From assembly GCA_031291255.1 (NCBI GenBank), contig JARLJN010000126.1, positions 20,656 to 84,655 on the forward strand: DNA of 64,000 nucleotides, written 5' to 3'. Position 1 is the first letter of the stretch. Each line of letters begins with the position of its first letter. The notes below the pieces were generated by a model. That model did not search any database and had not been told where the DNA came from. It saw only the letters and a program-made list of their open reading frames with translations. A program made the position numbers and the translations under genes. Shown in pieces: positions 38,178 to 47,991 of this stretch. The DNA is from Gammaproteobacteria bacterium (GTDB taxonomy: Bacteria; Pseudomonadota; Gammaproteobacteria; DSM-16500).

Positions 38178-38216
38178 AGGCGTAGAATATCCTAATTCCT
38201 GAAATATGGGTAGGAT

Positions 38217-39083
38217 TTAATCTGGAATTATGGGCTTATTATTCGATATTTTCAGCGCAAGATTATAGACAGTATTCTTTTTCTGACCTGTGATTTTAGT
38301 TACCAACTCTACTGCTTGCTTCAATGGCAGCGCATCCAACAAAATAACTAGCATATCGTGATAAGTTTCTTGAGTGTCGAGTAAATCTTCTTTCATACCC
38401 TCCACTACCACAACCATCTCCCCACGCTCTTGGTTGGTGTCTGATTTAACCCAGTTAATTAACTCTTCCAACGTGCCTGATGTAATGGTTTCAAACAGTT
38501 TTGTGACTTCACGAGCGATAACAGCCGATCTTGTTGGCGCCCAAGCAGTTCGCATCGCTTCGAGCAAATCCAAAATGCGGTGGGGGGATTCGTAGAAAAT
38601 CATGGTTCGCGTTTCATTATTCAGAGCTTGCAAACGCTGCATACGAGGCCCAGATTTAGCGGGAAGGAAACCTTCAAAGACAAATCGATCTGTAGGCAAG
38701 CCTGCGACACTTAACGCAGCAATCGCCGCACAAGCGCCCGGTACAGGAACCGTCTTAATGCCCGCTACCCGCGCTTCGCGTACAAGATAGTATCCAGGAT
38801 CACTGATAAGCGGTGTACCTGCATCACTAATTAAAGCAATGGATTCCCCTTTTTCAAGACGCTCTAAAAGAGTTTTCGTTTTTTCCCGTTCATTATGTTC
38901 ATGCAAGGCTATGATGGGTGTAGTTATCAGAAAATGTCTTAATAAAGGCTGACTATGACGGGTATCTTCTGCAACTATGCAATCAACTGTTTTTAATACT
39001 TCAATGGCTCGCAAACTCATATCCTGCATATTACCAATAGGAGTTGCAACCACATATAAAATGCCAAAATTGTTTTTATTCAT
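38217..39083 (-). CDS. rsmI: 16S rRNA (cytidine(1402)-2'-O)-methyltransferase RsmI
   Basis: A 288-residue tetrapyrrole-methylase-fold enzyme that 2'-O-methylates C1402, the same nucleotide that RsmH (encoded 1 kb away) N4-methylates. Motifs are ILYVVATPIGNMQDMSLRAI at the N-terminus, DCIVAEDTRHSQPLL near residue 34, ALISDAGTPLISDPGYYLVR near residue 82, VPGACAAIAALSVAGLPTDRF (in part) and the C-terminal HTH-like helix. In E. coli rsmI is divergent from lpoA-yraN-diaA-dolP; the same divergence is seen here, without lpoA. Confidence 0.96.
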   Translation of the reverse strand: MNKNNFGILYVVATPIGNMQDMSLRAIEVLKTVDCIVAEDTRHSQPLLRHFLITTPIIALHEHNEREKTKTLLERLEKGESIALISDAGTPLISDPGYYLVREARVAGIKTVPVPGACAAIAALSVAGLPTDRFVFEGFLPAKSGPRMQRLQALNNETRTMIFYESPHRILDLLEAMRTAWAPTRSAVIAREVTKLFETITSGTLEELINWVKSDTNQERGEMVVVVEGMKEDLLDTQETYHDMLVILLDALPLKQAVELVTKITGQKKNTVYNLALKISNNKPIIPD

Positions 39084-39215
39084 AAACTAAGATGCTATCT
39101 TTATAGTGAAACATGACCAAAAATTTATTTGCGCCCATACTCCCTTATCTTCCCCCAAAAATCCAGAATTATTCAAACCATCCATAACTTAACACCATAA
39201 ATTTGAGACTTACTT

Positions 39216-39596
39216 ATGACCAAAACCCGTACCTCTATACAAATAGGCCAGCAAGCAGAGGATGAAGCTTGCAACTACCTTCAAAAACAGGGCTATAGCC
39301 TTCTTGAACGCAATTACCGCTGCAAAATGGGAGAAATTGATTTAATTATGAAAGATAACACCTGCATAGTCTTTGTAGAGGTACGTTTACGCAATAACCC
39401 ACGTTGCGGAAACGCTTTAGACAGTGTGGATCTGCGCAAACAAAAAAAACTGACCCTAACAGCAACACACTATTTGTGTCAGAAAAAATGGTTTGATAAA
39501 GTTAATTGTCGATTTGATGTAATTGGCATAAGCTATAGCCAAATGAAGGCAAGCCTGCAATGGATTAAAAATGCCTTTTCTGCCTACCACTTTTAA
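39216..39596 (+). CDS. yraN: YraN family protein (UPF0102)
   Basis: A 126-residue protein of the UPF0102/YraN family, with a restriction-endonuclease-like fold. Motifs are GQQAEDEACNYLQKQGYSLLERNYRC and MGEIDLIMKDNTCIVFVEVRLR, each seen here in part, with the Glu/Asp/Val-Glu-Val residues of the nuclease core. The function is not firmly known; links to recombination or to DNA uptake have been suggested for relatives. It is followed after 14 bases by diaA, as in E. coli. The upstream lipoprotein gene lpoA, usual in enterobacteria, is missing. Confidence 0.93.
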   Translation: MTKTRTSIQIGQQAEDEACNYLQKQGYSLLERNYRCKMGEIDLIMKDNTCIVFVEVRLRNNPRCGNALDSVDLRKQKKLTLTATHYLCQKKWFDKVNCRFDVIGISYSQMKASLQWIKNAFSAYHF

Positions 39597-39604
39597 GATA
39601 CTGA

Positions 39605-40791
<1,187 letters not shown>

Positions 40792-40833
40792 GATTTGAGA
40801 CTCTAAAACTTTATCATAACAAGGATATTTATA

Positions 40834-41418
40834 ATGAAGAAAAAAAATATTTTCTTACTTGCAAGCTTGCTTGCTGGATCATTGCTCATAACAAGTTGCA
40901 CCAATGTAGCAATGACTAGTGCTTCTGCTGTTTACAATAGAAGTAGTTTGCAAAGCTCATTCAGCGATCACTACACAGACATGAAGGTTAGCCAAGCCTT
41001 ATACTGGGGATCTAAGCACTTCAAGGATAGCAATATTTCTATAAATACTTTTAATGGCGAAGTTTTATTAACTGGCCAAATTCCTAGCCCAGAGTTACAA
41101 CAAGAAGCAACTGAACTCGCGAGCAATGCTATTGGTGTGACCCATGTTTATAATATGACAAAAGTCACAAATCCCATTTCCGCTTTAACTAAAACAAGCG
41201 ACTCATGGATTACAGCAAAAATAAAAAGTCGGCTTATTGCGAATAGTGAAATAGATCCATCTAGAATCAAAGTTGTTACTGAAGATGGAACAGTTTATTT
41301 AATGGGTCTTGTATTGCCTGAACAAGCCGCCATAGCAACCGATATTGCCAGATCTACTGATGGCGTTGATAATGTCGTAACTATGTTTTCATATATCAAA
41401 ATTAGCAAACAGTTGTAA
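40834..41418 (+). CDS. Second BON-domain lipoprotein (DolP paralogue)
   Basis: A 194-residue lipoprotein with signal MKKKNIFLLASLLAGSLLITSC (Cys at residue 22) and two BON domains parallel to those of DolP: ISINTFNGEVLLTGQIPSPE and IKVVTEDGTVYLMGLVLPEQ, ending in DGVDNVVTMF. The same domain layout and adjacent position show a tandem duplication. AAGGATA precedes the ATG. Its function is probably close to that of DolP, in outer-membrane homeostasis. DolP usually has one copy; a second copy next to it is uncommon in my knowledge. Confidence 0.9.
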   Translation: MKKKNIFLLASLLAGSLLITSCTNVAMTSASAVYNRSSLQSSFSDHYTDMKVSQALYWGSKHFKDSNISINTFNGEVLLTGQIPSPELQQEATELASNAIGVTHVYNMTKVTNPISALTKTSDSWITAKIKSRLIANSEIDPSRIKVVTEDGTVYLMGLVLPEQAAIATDIARSTDGVDNVVTMFSYIKISKQL

Positions 41419-41483
41419 GTTATCCATTCGCTGCGAGGACTACAGCAGACAGCATTGTAACCTCGCCGCAAAAAAATTAATGT

Positions 41484-41861
41484 CTAACACTTATAATGAC
41501 TTAAGAATTCTCGCATTGCACTATTCACAATAGGTTTATGTAACACTTGCTCTACGCCAGCATTAAAACAAGCTTGCTTTTCTTCTTCTCCTGCAAACCC
41601 TGTTAAAGCAACTATGGATGTATTAGTCAGATTTTTTTTATTTAAAAGATTGAGCTGCCTAATTACATCAAAACCAGAAATATCTGGCAAGCCAATATCT
41701 ACGAATATGACGTGATAACTAGCATCATTATCAACTTTTTCGAATGCGGCTTTACCTGTAGCAACTATATCTACCGTACATCCCAATTTTGTTAACATAT
41801 GTTCATGCACACGTTGCACAACCAAATCATCTTCTACGAGTAACACATTTAGTTTTTTCAT
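41484..41861 (-). CDS. Stand-alone response regulator receiver (CheY-like)
   Basis: A 125-residue single receiver domain. The acidic pocket is VEDD (residues 9-12), the phosphoacceptor is Asp55 (VIFVDIGLPD), Thr is in VALTGFAG and Lys in LHKPI near residue 109. There is no output domain, so it acts by protein contact or as a phosphorelay intermediate. It lies 23 bases downstream of the histidine kinase gene and is surely its partner or part of a relay with another protein. Receivers of this type at the end of hybrid kinases are similar (ISGFDVIRQLN), so it may be a split-off hybrid receiver. Confidence 0.93.
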   Translation of the reverse strand: MKKLNVLLVEDDLVVQRVHEHMLTKLGCTVDIVATGKAAFEKVDNDASYHVIFVDIGLPDISGFDVIRQLNLLNKKNLTNTSIVALTGFAGEEEKQACFNAGVEQVLHKPIVNSAMREFLSHYKC

Positions 41862-41884
41862 AATATCCCTATTTTATTATTATC

Positions 41885-43054
41885 CTATGATGCCTTATAA
41901 CGGTTTAAAGCTGAATCTTCCTCAACATCATCCTGTTGTAATTTGAAATCAGCAACAAAGCTAAACACTGACCCTTTACCCACCTTACTCACCACGCTAA
42001 TCTTACCCTTCAAAAGCTCTACTAATTTTTTTACGATAGACAATCCCAAGCCGGTTCCTTGGCGACTGGTTTTGCGCGTATAAGCATCTTCTATTTGAGA
42101 AAAACGATCGAATATAAAATTTAATTTATCAGATGGAATACCAATCCCTGTATCTTCAACTATTATTTCTAACGTAACAAAAGTCGTAGTTTGTTTTAAA
42201 ATACGAACTTTTACATTTATATGACCACGCTCAGTATACTTAATTGCATTACCGATCAGATTAGTCAATATATGCCTAAGCACCCAAGAATCGCTAATGA
42301 TATTTTTTTCAATTACAGATTCATAACTCATAACTAACTTTAATTTTTTTTCTACCGCACTTGCATTCAATATAGTAGTGATTTCATCAAGTAAAAATTT
42401 CAAGTCTATAGGTGAATAAAACAACTCAAGCTTATTCGCTTCTAACTTTGCAAAATCAAGAATATTATCGATGGTTGAAAGCAAATAATTTCCAGAACTA
42501 TAAATAATTTTTCCGAATTCATTCGCTTCTTTTAAAGTGACATCATCATCAATTAACATGCTTGCCGTACTAATAATTCCTGTCAAAGGAACTCTTAACT
42601 CATGACTCATCAAAGCAAGAAATTGAGTTTTTGCGTGACTTGCTTCTTCCGCTTTTTGCTTTGCTTGTTTTAATTCTGTGATATCAAGTGAATTACATAT
42701 CACACCTATGATATGACCACATTCATCTCTAAGAGGGGATTTAACACTAGAAAAATACAATCTTTCACCGCTTTTTAAAATGACGGTTTCTTCAAGCTCT
42801 ATCGTTTTATCTTGCTCTATCACTTCAAGATCAACTTTTCTAAGAGCATCTGCCATCTCAGGCCAAACATCATAATCAGTCTTACCAATGATTTGTTCGC
42901 GAGACTTTAAATGCCCCTTTTGAATTACAGCATTATTACACCCTATATAAACACCATTGAGGTCTTTCCAGTAAACACTACCAGCTATACCATTAATGAA
43001 TGTTTCTAAACGATATAATAAATTGTTTTTATTTCTTACTTGAATTGCACTCAT
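41885..43054 (-). CDS. PAS-domain sensor histidine kinase
   Basis: A 389-residue soluble kinase with no membrane segment. A PAS domain covers residues about 15-128 (VYWKDLNGVYIGCNNAVIQK; ICNSLDITELKQ). A short helix leads to the HisKA domain with His151 (FLALMSHELRVPLTGI). The HATPase domain has the N box LTNLIGNAIKYTERG near residue 268, G1 EDTGIGIPSDK, F box FDRFSQIED and G2 RQGTGLGLSIVKKLVELLKG. PAS and lack of a membrane anchor point to a cytoplasmic signal. It is followed by a lone receiver gene 23 bases downstream. Target genes are unknown. Confidence 0.94.
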   Translation of the reverse strand: MSAIQVRNKNNLLYRLETFINGIAGSVYWKDLNGVYIGCNNAVIQKGHLKSREQIIGKTDYDVWPEMADALRKVDLEVIEQDKTIELEETVILKSGERLYFSSVKSPLRDECGHIIGVICNSLDITELKQAKQKAEEASHAKTQFLALMSHELRVPLTGIISTASMLIDDDVTLKEANEFGKIIYSSGNYLLSTIDNILDFAKLEANKLELFYSPIDLKFLLDEITTILNASAVEKKLKLVMSYESVIEKNIISDSWVLRHILTNLIGNAIKYTERGHINVKVRILKQTTTFVTLEIIVEDTGIGIPSDKLNFIFDRFSQIEDAYTRKTSRQGTGLGLSIVKKLVELLKGKISVVSKVGKGSVFSFVADFKLQQDDVEEDSALNRYKAS

Positions 43055-43088
43055 AAAACACTACGTCTCAATCATCCCTGAAATATTA

Positions 43089-44780
43089 TTAGCGCAATCT
43101 GTAACTGACTGCGCTCGTGCTTGCAGCTGATGGCATGGATGAAATATACTCATCCCCCACTGAATGCTTAGAAATATAATCTTCGGTCAGCATCTCTTTA
43201 AACGGTTCCCAATATTTTTTAGTTGCTTTAGGATCTTTAATCCACTCTTGAAAAACTTCTAGCTGGCCTTTAACAGTTAATTTATAACTTTTTGGAGTAG
43301 GGACATCATTAGCTTTTCTCCATGCTTGTATCATCTCATACCCTTGCAATATTGCTTGCGCTTTCAAACCACGTATAACTTGAATATCATGCACGGGAAC
43401 AGAACGATGACTTCCATCAAAGTTAATTGGCATCCCTCCTTTTACTACTAATAAAGGATTACCAAATCCGTTCTTAAATAATCTATCACTCAACGGATTG
43501 AATGTAATACCTCTATGTGCACTTTGTATATATGAAAGCAGAGTATGAAACTCTGAATCCTTAGAAGAACAGCTGATTAATATTTTTGGAGATCGAATTG
43601 CCTTAAACATTTCATCTTTATTAGCTGTAATATCTTTCCCAGTACATCCGATAATAATATCCGCATTATTAATATTATTTAATTCTTTAATTGGGACTAT
43701 AGTGACATTATGAGCTTTTTCTAATTCATGAATACTTGCAAGCTTAGTGTTATCAGCATCGAATATAATGAAATCTTTATTTCCATTAGCAATAAGACGC
43801 ATTAATACAGCTTGACCTATATGGCCGTAACCTACAATTCCATAACAAATAGTTTCATCAGAAGATTTTTTCTTAGCAAAATAATCTACCATTTTAGTTC
43901 GCGAAATTTCTGATTGATCTTTTTCAGTTAAATCTAACTCTAATTGACCTTCTTGTATTGTGGACAGCTTTTCCATTAACTTATCAGCCACAATTTCTGC
44001 AATCATGGGAGGCTCAACTAAACCTTTAATTAATGATGATGCTACTTGTATAGTTGAATATTGTGTTGATTGAGCTGATGCAATACCTGACGATGTTTGC
44101 TCTATTCCTATTACAAATTTAGAAATTTTTCGCGTTTTTTTAGGCATTTTTGCAAGCACATGACCACCGTCATCTAAAACAATCACACCTTCAAGATAGC
44201 TCAGTTTCCTCATGCGATCCGATGCTTTTGTCCACATATCACGAACATCATCTTCATAAGCATCAACAAACTTACCTAAAGCGTCTTGTTCTGAAGTAGG
44301 GGTATGTTGTATCCCTAATTTATTCAACCAATCTATCACTTCTGAATTATTAGAATAGGATTTACCGACAATAAAAATATTCTCTCCTTTACCGCCCAAG
44401 TCCATAATCCATTTCATTAAACTTACCGTCGTGCTTAATAAGTGTTGTCCGCATACAAAAACATAATTTTCAAAATTAGGTGTATGCTCTTTGTTCTGTA
44501 CTGAGTCATATATCGCATCTAATACAGGCAGATTTGGAATAGGGAGATTCTCAGGTGAGACTTTTGTGGTAAAGAATGGTGATGACGAACGTGTAATATT
44601 ACTTCGATGACTTGAAAATAATAAAGAGGATGACATTAAAATATCTCTAGAGTTTGATCGAGATAAATTCTGTTCAACAGACAGTGTTTTTTGTTCATTA
44701 GCCTGACTTTCAGTTGAACTCTCTAAACGCGATAATAAATTTGGTGTTGAATAAGATCGTTGTGGTCTAGGATTTGCCAT
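43089..44780 (-). CDS. Divergent S-adenosylhomocysteine-hydrolase-like NAD-binding protein
   Basis: A 563-residue protein. The first 85 residues are Ser/Arg-rich and probably disordered (PRPQRSYSTPNLLSRLESS). From about residue 90 it resembles adenosylhomocysteinase: VFVCGQHLLSTTVSLM, GVIVLDDGGHVLAK (compare LDDGGD), IGIEQTSSGIASAQ (compare the EETTTGV motif), and a Rossmann loop ICYGIVGYGHIGQAVLMRL near residue 313. IIIGCTGKDI matches the TTGC segment. The C-terminal 80 residues are not from that family, and the usual KPDHYRY-type end is missing. The start is ATG 44780; a TTG at 44795 is in frame. Whether it is an active hydrolase is open. Confidence 0.72.
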   Translation of the reverse strand: MANPRPQRSYSTPNLLSRLESSTESQANEQKTLSVEQNLSRSNSRDILMSSSLLFSSHRSNITRSSSPFFTTKVSPENLPIPNLPVLDAIYDSVQNKEHTPNFENYVFVCGQHLLSTTVSLMKWIMDLGGKGENIFIVGKSYSNNSEVIDWLNKLGIQHTPTSEQDALGKFVDAYEDDVRDMWTKASDRMRKLSYLEGVIVLDDGGHVLAKMPKKTRKISKFVIGIEQTSSGIASAQSTQYSTIQVASSLIKGLVEPPMIAEIVADKLMEKLSTIQEGQLELDLTEKDQSEISRTKMVDYFAKKKSSDETICYGIVGYGHIGQAVLMRLIANGNKDFIIFDADNTKLASIHELEKAHNVTIVPIKELNNINNADIIIGCTGKDITANKDEMFKAIRSPKILISCSSKDSEFHTLLSYIQSAHRGITFNPLSDRLFKNGFGNPLLVVKGGMPINFDGSHRSVPVHDIQVIRGLKAQAILQGYEMIQAWRKANDVPTPKSYKLTVKGQLEVFQEWIKDPKATKKYWEPFKEMLTEDYISKHSVGDEYISSMPSAASTSAVSYRLR

Positions 44781-44988
44781 AGTTTTGTGTGCCAATAAAA
44801 TTAATATAATTATGAGTTATGATTTTACTATGATGAGATAATACTACAAATCATGAGCGGACTCTAGAGAAGGAAAGAATTTAAGAATTATTTTTACAAG
44901 GTGGGATTATATGTGGAACATCTAGGCGCACTATTAGAATTTTATAGCACGCACAGAAGGTAAATGTTTATTTGTTTTTATTATAAAA

Positions 44989-45402
44989 TCATTCGACAAG
45001 AGTAAGGTGTGATTTTCTTTTCATATCCAGTGAATTTGATTGCGCTTGCGGACTGATGGAAGTCTCTTCCCAAGCTTCTTCGCTACTTTCCTCCACATCC
45101 ATATCAAAATACATACCCTGACCATTTTCTTCTGCATAAATCGCTAAAACAGCTCTGACTGGGACTGAGATAAGGTGAGCAATTCCAGAAAAGGAAGCTT
45201 TAAATTCAACTAAGCTATTCGTAATTCTCAGATCACGTATTGCATCAGGCGAAATATTTAAAATAATTTCACCATTCTCAATATATTCTTGCGGAACATT
45301 ACAGCGAGGATATGTTGCATCCACAACCAGCAGTGGGGTGCATTTGCAATCCACTATCCATTCATTAAAAGCACGAATTAAATAAGGTTTATTAGAAAGC
45401 AT
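44989..45402 (-). CDS. sspB: ClpXP protease specificity-enhancing factor SspB
   Basis: A 137-residue SspB, the adaptor that delivers ssrA-tagged proteins to ClpXP. The N-terminus PYLIRAFNEWIVDCKCTPLLVVDA is characteristic, with ILNISPDAIRDL and FKASFSGIAHLISVPVRAVLAIYA following. The flexible acidic linker (EESSEEAWEE) leads to the ClpX-binding tail, here KSHLTLVE (compare LRVVK in E. coli). The ATG at 45402 has AAGGA 6 bases upstream. It follows sspA by 9 bases as in most gammaproteobacteria. Confidence 0.94.
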   Translation of the reverse strand: MLSNKPYLIRAFNEWIVDCKCTPLLVVDATYPRCNVPQEYIENGEIILNISPDAIRDLRITNSLVEFKASFSGIAHLISVPVRAVLAIYAEENGQGMYFDMDVEESSEEAWEETSISPQAQSNSLDMKRKSHLTLVE

Positions 45403-45411
45403 CACGTTTCC

Positions 45412-46059
45412 TTAAGCTATCTCTATGTTTGCGGATTTTCTTAAATCCTGTTCAGCTTCAGTTAAGCTTGCTTGAAAAGAATCTCTTTCAAACACGCGTT
45501 CAGCGTACTTAATAACTGGCTTAGCTTCGGGCGGTAAAGTAATACCCCAAGCTGGCAAACGCCATAATATTGGTGCTATGCAACAATCAACTAGCGTAAA
45601 ATCTTCATTTAAGAAATAAGCGGAATTAGCAAACACAGGAACTAATTTAATTAAATAATTTCTTAGCTCTTTACTCGCATTTTGAACTTCTTCAGGCTTA
45701 CCTGTTTCAATTTGGCGAACCAATGCACTCCACTCACGATCAATGCGATATATCATTAATCGAGTTTTAGCACGAGCAACAGGATAAACAGGCATTAATG
45801 GGGGATGTGGAAATCTTTCATCAAGATATTCCATAATGATATTCGCGTCATACAACACTAATTCACGGTCAACTAACGTTGGCGCAGTGCCATAAGGATT
45901 AAGTTCAAGCAAATCCTCAAGTTTTTCATTAGAATCTGTGTTGATAACATCTACAGCCACACCTTTTTCCGCCAAAACTATGCGGGCGCGATGACTGAAA
46001 ATATCCATAGAACCAGAATACAAGGTCATGATCGATCGTTTATTAGCAACTATTGCCAT
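45412..46059 (-). CDS. sspA: Stringent starvation protein A (SspA)
   Basis: A 215-residue GST-fold protein that binds RNA polymerase and affects stress and virulence genes. The N-terminus after a short leader reads IMTLYSGSMDIFSHRARIVLAEKG; NPYGTAPTLVDRELVLYDANIIMEYLDERFPHPPLMPVYPVARA (in parts) is diagnostic. I chose ATG 46059 (MAIVANKRS), which has GAGGAG 7 bases upstream; the frame is open for 14 more codons. sspA-sspB follow rplM-rpsI with a gap of 357 bases, so they may have their own promoter. Confidence 0.95.
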   Translation of the reverse strand: MAIVANKRSIMTLYSGSMDIFSHRARIVLAEKGVAVDVINTDSNEKLEDLLELNPYGTAPTLVDRELVLYDANIIMEYLDERFPHPPLMPVYPVARAKTRLMIYRIDREWSALVRQIETGKPEEVQNASKELRNYLIKLVPVFANSAYFLNEDFTLVDCCIAPILWRLPAWGITLPPEAKPVIKYAERVFERDSFQASLTEAEQDLRKSANIEIA

Positions 46060-46416
46060 CTGAATGCTCCTCAGCAACATATTATTATTCAGCGAAACCA
46101 ACCTACTTCAAGATGAAAGCATCTTCAAACTTTAATCTTAACATGAGTGTCTATTTAAGCTTTTTACATAACATGTTGAACTGGTTGGAAATCTTAGGAA
46201 TCAAACCTAAGCTAACAGATATCAAAACTAATCGCTTAAAACGACTATTTGAATAACCGCCAATTATCACAAGATTCTTCCATGTTTAATAAACAGGTAA
46301 TTGATACAAGCCATATAGCGCTGAAGGCTAAATAGATTGTTTACCCAGTGGTAAAGCTGCAATCCATTTTACAACCTGAACATGATACCACATTCAGGCC
46401 GTTTAGTTTTAAATTA
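46060..46416. other. Intergenic stretch between rpsI and sspA
   Basis: No gene is supported. It holds two hairpins, CCTGAA/TTCAGG at 46375-46398 and TTTACC/GGTAAA at 46340-46355, downstream of rpsI on the minus strand. They may weaken or end the ribosomal transcript, though neither has a clear U-run. The sspA promoter should lie in its left part. petABC, found here in some relatives, are absent. Confidence 0.5.
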
Positions 46417-46845
46417 TTAACGCTTGGAGAACTGTGTTCCTTTACGCGCTTTCTTCAAACCTACTTTCTTACGTTCAACTTCTCTAGCATCCCGAGTTAA
46501 ATAGCCAGCTTTACGTAAAATCTTACGTAAAGAGCCTTCACTCATAGGATCAACGCCATTAGACAAGTCATACTTTAGTAAAGCTCTAGCGATACCGTGA
46601 CGAATTGCCCCTGCTTGGCCGCTAGTACCGCCGCCCCTAACAGTGATAGAAATATCGAATTTATCTTGTAAATCCGTTGCTTCTAAAGGCTGACGTACAA
46701 TCATTCTAGCGGTTTTACGGCCAAAATATTTGTCTAGTGTCAATTCATTAATAACGATATTTCCAGTACCAGACTTTATGTACACCCTCGCAGTCGAACT
46801 TTTGCGGCGGCCTGTACCATAATAATTTTGCTTAGCTGTTGCCAT
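46417..46845 (-). CDS. rpsI: 30S ribosomal protein S9
   Basis: A 142-residue S9 with the family motifs [40 protein letters not shown] and the C-terminus [23 protein letters not shown] shown here in part, ending in the conserved SKR that contacts the P-site tRNA. It is somewhat longer than E. coli S9 (130) at the N-terminal side. It lies 7 bases downstream of rplM in the universal rplM-rpsI operon. Confidence 0.98.
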   Translation of the reverse strand: MATAKQNYYGTGRRKSSTARVYIKSGTGNIVINELTLDKYFGRKTARMIVRQPLEATDLQDKFDISITVRGGGTSGQAGAIRHGIARALLKYDLSNGVDPMSEGSLRKILRKAGYLTRDAREVERKKVGLKKARKGTQFSKR

Positions 46846-46852
46846 ATGCTAT

Positions 46853-47290
46853 TTATTCCGTATCAATTTCAAGTAACTGTGGTTGTTGCGCACTATGAGG
46901 GTGCTCAGCTCCGGCATACACTTTTAACTTACGATACATTGCACGCCCTAATGGATTCTTAGGTAACATGCCTTTAACCGCAATTTCAAGAATACGCGTA
47001 GGATGCTTTGCAAGTAACTTTTCATAAGTCACTTCCTTCAAGCCGCCAACGTAACCAGAGTGGCTATAGTAAACCTTATCTTTAGCTTTTTTACCGGTCA
47101 CCTTAATTTTTTCTGCATTAACGATGACGATAAAGTCCCCAGTATCAACATGCGGAGTATACTCAGCCTTATGCTTACCGCGCAAGCGCAGTGCAACCTG
47201 AGTAGCCAATCTGCCTAGAGTCTTACCCGCGGCATCCACCACAAACCAATTATGTTCTGCTGTTTCATTTCTAGCGCTATACGTTTTCAT
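46853..47290 (-). CDS. rplM: 50S ribosomal protein L13
   Basis: A 145-residue L13: [29 protein letters not shown] (in part), [19 protein letters not shown] and the [20 protein letters not shown] motif. The length is close to E. coli L13 (142). It heads the rplM-rpsI operon; its leader and promoter lie in the 245-base gap shared with the divergent HU-like gene. In E. coli the leader binds L13 for feedback; I cannot show that here. Confidence 0.98.
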   Translation of the reverse strand: MKTYSARNETAEHNWFVVDAAGKTLGRLATQVALRLRGKHKAEYTPHVDTGDFIVIVNAEKIKVTGKKAKDKVYYSHSGYVGGLKEVTYEKLLAKHPTRILEIAVKGMLPKNPLGRAMYRKLKVYAGAEHPHSAQQPQLLEIDTE

Positions 47291-47535
47291 TTGACTCCTA
47301 CTCCATGGGAGTAATATAACTTAATAAAATACCCAATCTCAAAAGATGAAGAATTCTATAGTAATGCCCTGGAACAAGCAAGTGTTCTCTTGTTTCTCTG
47401 AAACAACTTTAAATAACATAATGAAAGCACCTTCATGTTTGTTTTTCGCAGTTTTTTAGTAAAAATACTCGCAAAATTATAAAGTTATTGGTATTGTTAG
47501 CGGTGCATCATTGACTTTAACATGAGGAAACAACA

Positions 47536-47943
47536 ATGGCTGCTAGAAAGAAAGCTACTGCCAGATCAACAGGGAAAGCTGTAAAGAGAAAGTCAGTTAC
47601 AAAAGCTACTCCAAAGAAAATGGCTATGGTGTCGGTTAAAGATCCACTTACCAAAGGTGGCATCATCGGCGCTGTAATGGATATGACAGATCTTCCAAAA
47701 AAAGATGTTGTATCCGTGCTTGATGGGTTTGCTAAGGTAATTGAATTGCACGTTAAATCTCGTGGGCCTGGAAAGTTTACTATGCCAGGTTTGCTAAAGA
47801 TTAGCGTTGTGAAGAAACCAGCAAGACCTGCTCGTAAGGGTGTAAATCCATTTACGGGTGAAGAAGTTATGTTTAAAGCAAAACCAGCTCACAAAGTTGT
47901 AAAAATTAAAGCGCTTAAAAAGCTAAAAGAAATGGCTGAATAG
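47536..47943 (+). CDS. HU-family DNA-binding protein with basic N-terminal extension
   Basis: A 135-residue nucleoid protein. The N-terminal 30 residues are Lys/Ala/Thr-rich (ARKKATARSTGKAVKRKS), like a histone H1 tail. An HU/IHF fold follows: LTKGGIIGAVMDMTDLPKKD, VLDGFAKVIELHV, the beta-arm region GPGKFTMPGLLKISVVKKPA, and ARKGVNPFTGEEVMFKAKPA with the diagnostic NP..GE. Such HU forms with basic tails occur in several gammaproteobacteria. GAGGAAAC precedes the ATG. It is divergent from rplM with 245 bases between, and its transcript ends at a strong hairpin 13 bases after the stop. Confidence 0.92.
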   Translation: MAARKKATARSTGKAVKRKSVTKATPKKMAMVSVKDPLTKGGIIGAVMDMTDLPKKDVVSVLDGFAKVIELHVKSRGPGKFTMPGLLKISVVKKPARPARKGVNPFTGEEVMFKAKPAHKVVKIKALKKLKEMAE

Positions 47944-47955
47944 TCATTAACTTAT

Positions 47956-47984
47956 AACTCCTCTTATGCTAAATAAGAGGAGTT
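47956..47984. terminator. Bidirectional hairpin terminator
   Basis: A perfect 11-bp stem, AACTCCTCTTA and TAAGAGGAGTT, with a 7-base loop, in the 48-base gap between the convergent HU-like and glmM genes. The flanks are AT-rich but have no long U-run. Confidence 0.85.
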
Positions 47985-47991
47985 AATTCAA

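Noticed and set aside
37720..38179. Plus-strand open frames across 37720-37902 and 37997-38179
   Set aside because: They lie antisense to the RNase P RNA, whose conserved elements fully explain the sequence.
38183..38216. Promoter of rnpB in the gap after rsmI
   Set aside because: A TATTCT-like -10 is present but no convincing -35 box at the proper distance, so it is not listed as a feature.
46053..46256. Plus-strand open frame of 67 codons between sspA and rpsI
   Set aside because: It starts opposite the sspA start region, has no ribosome binding site and no recognisable domain; an unspecific open frame is more likely, although a small protein cannot be excluded.
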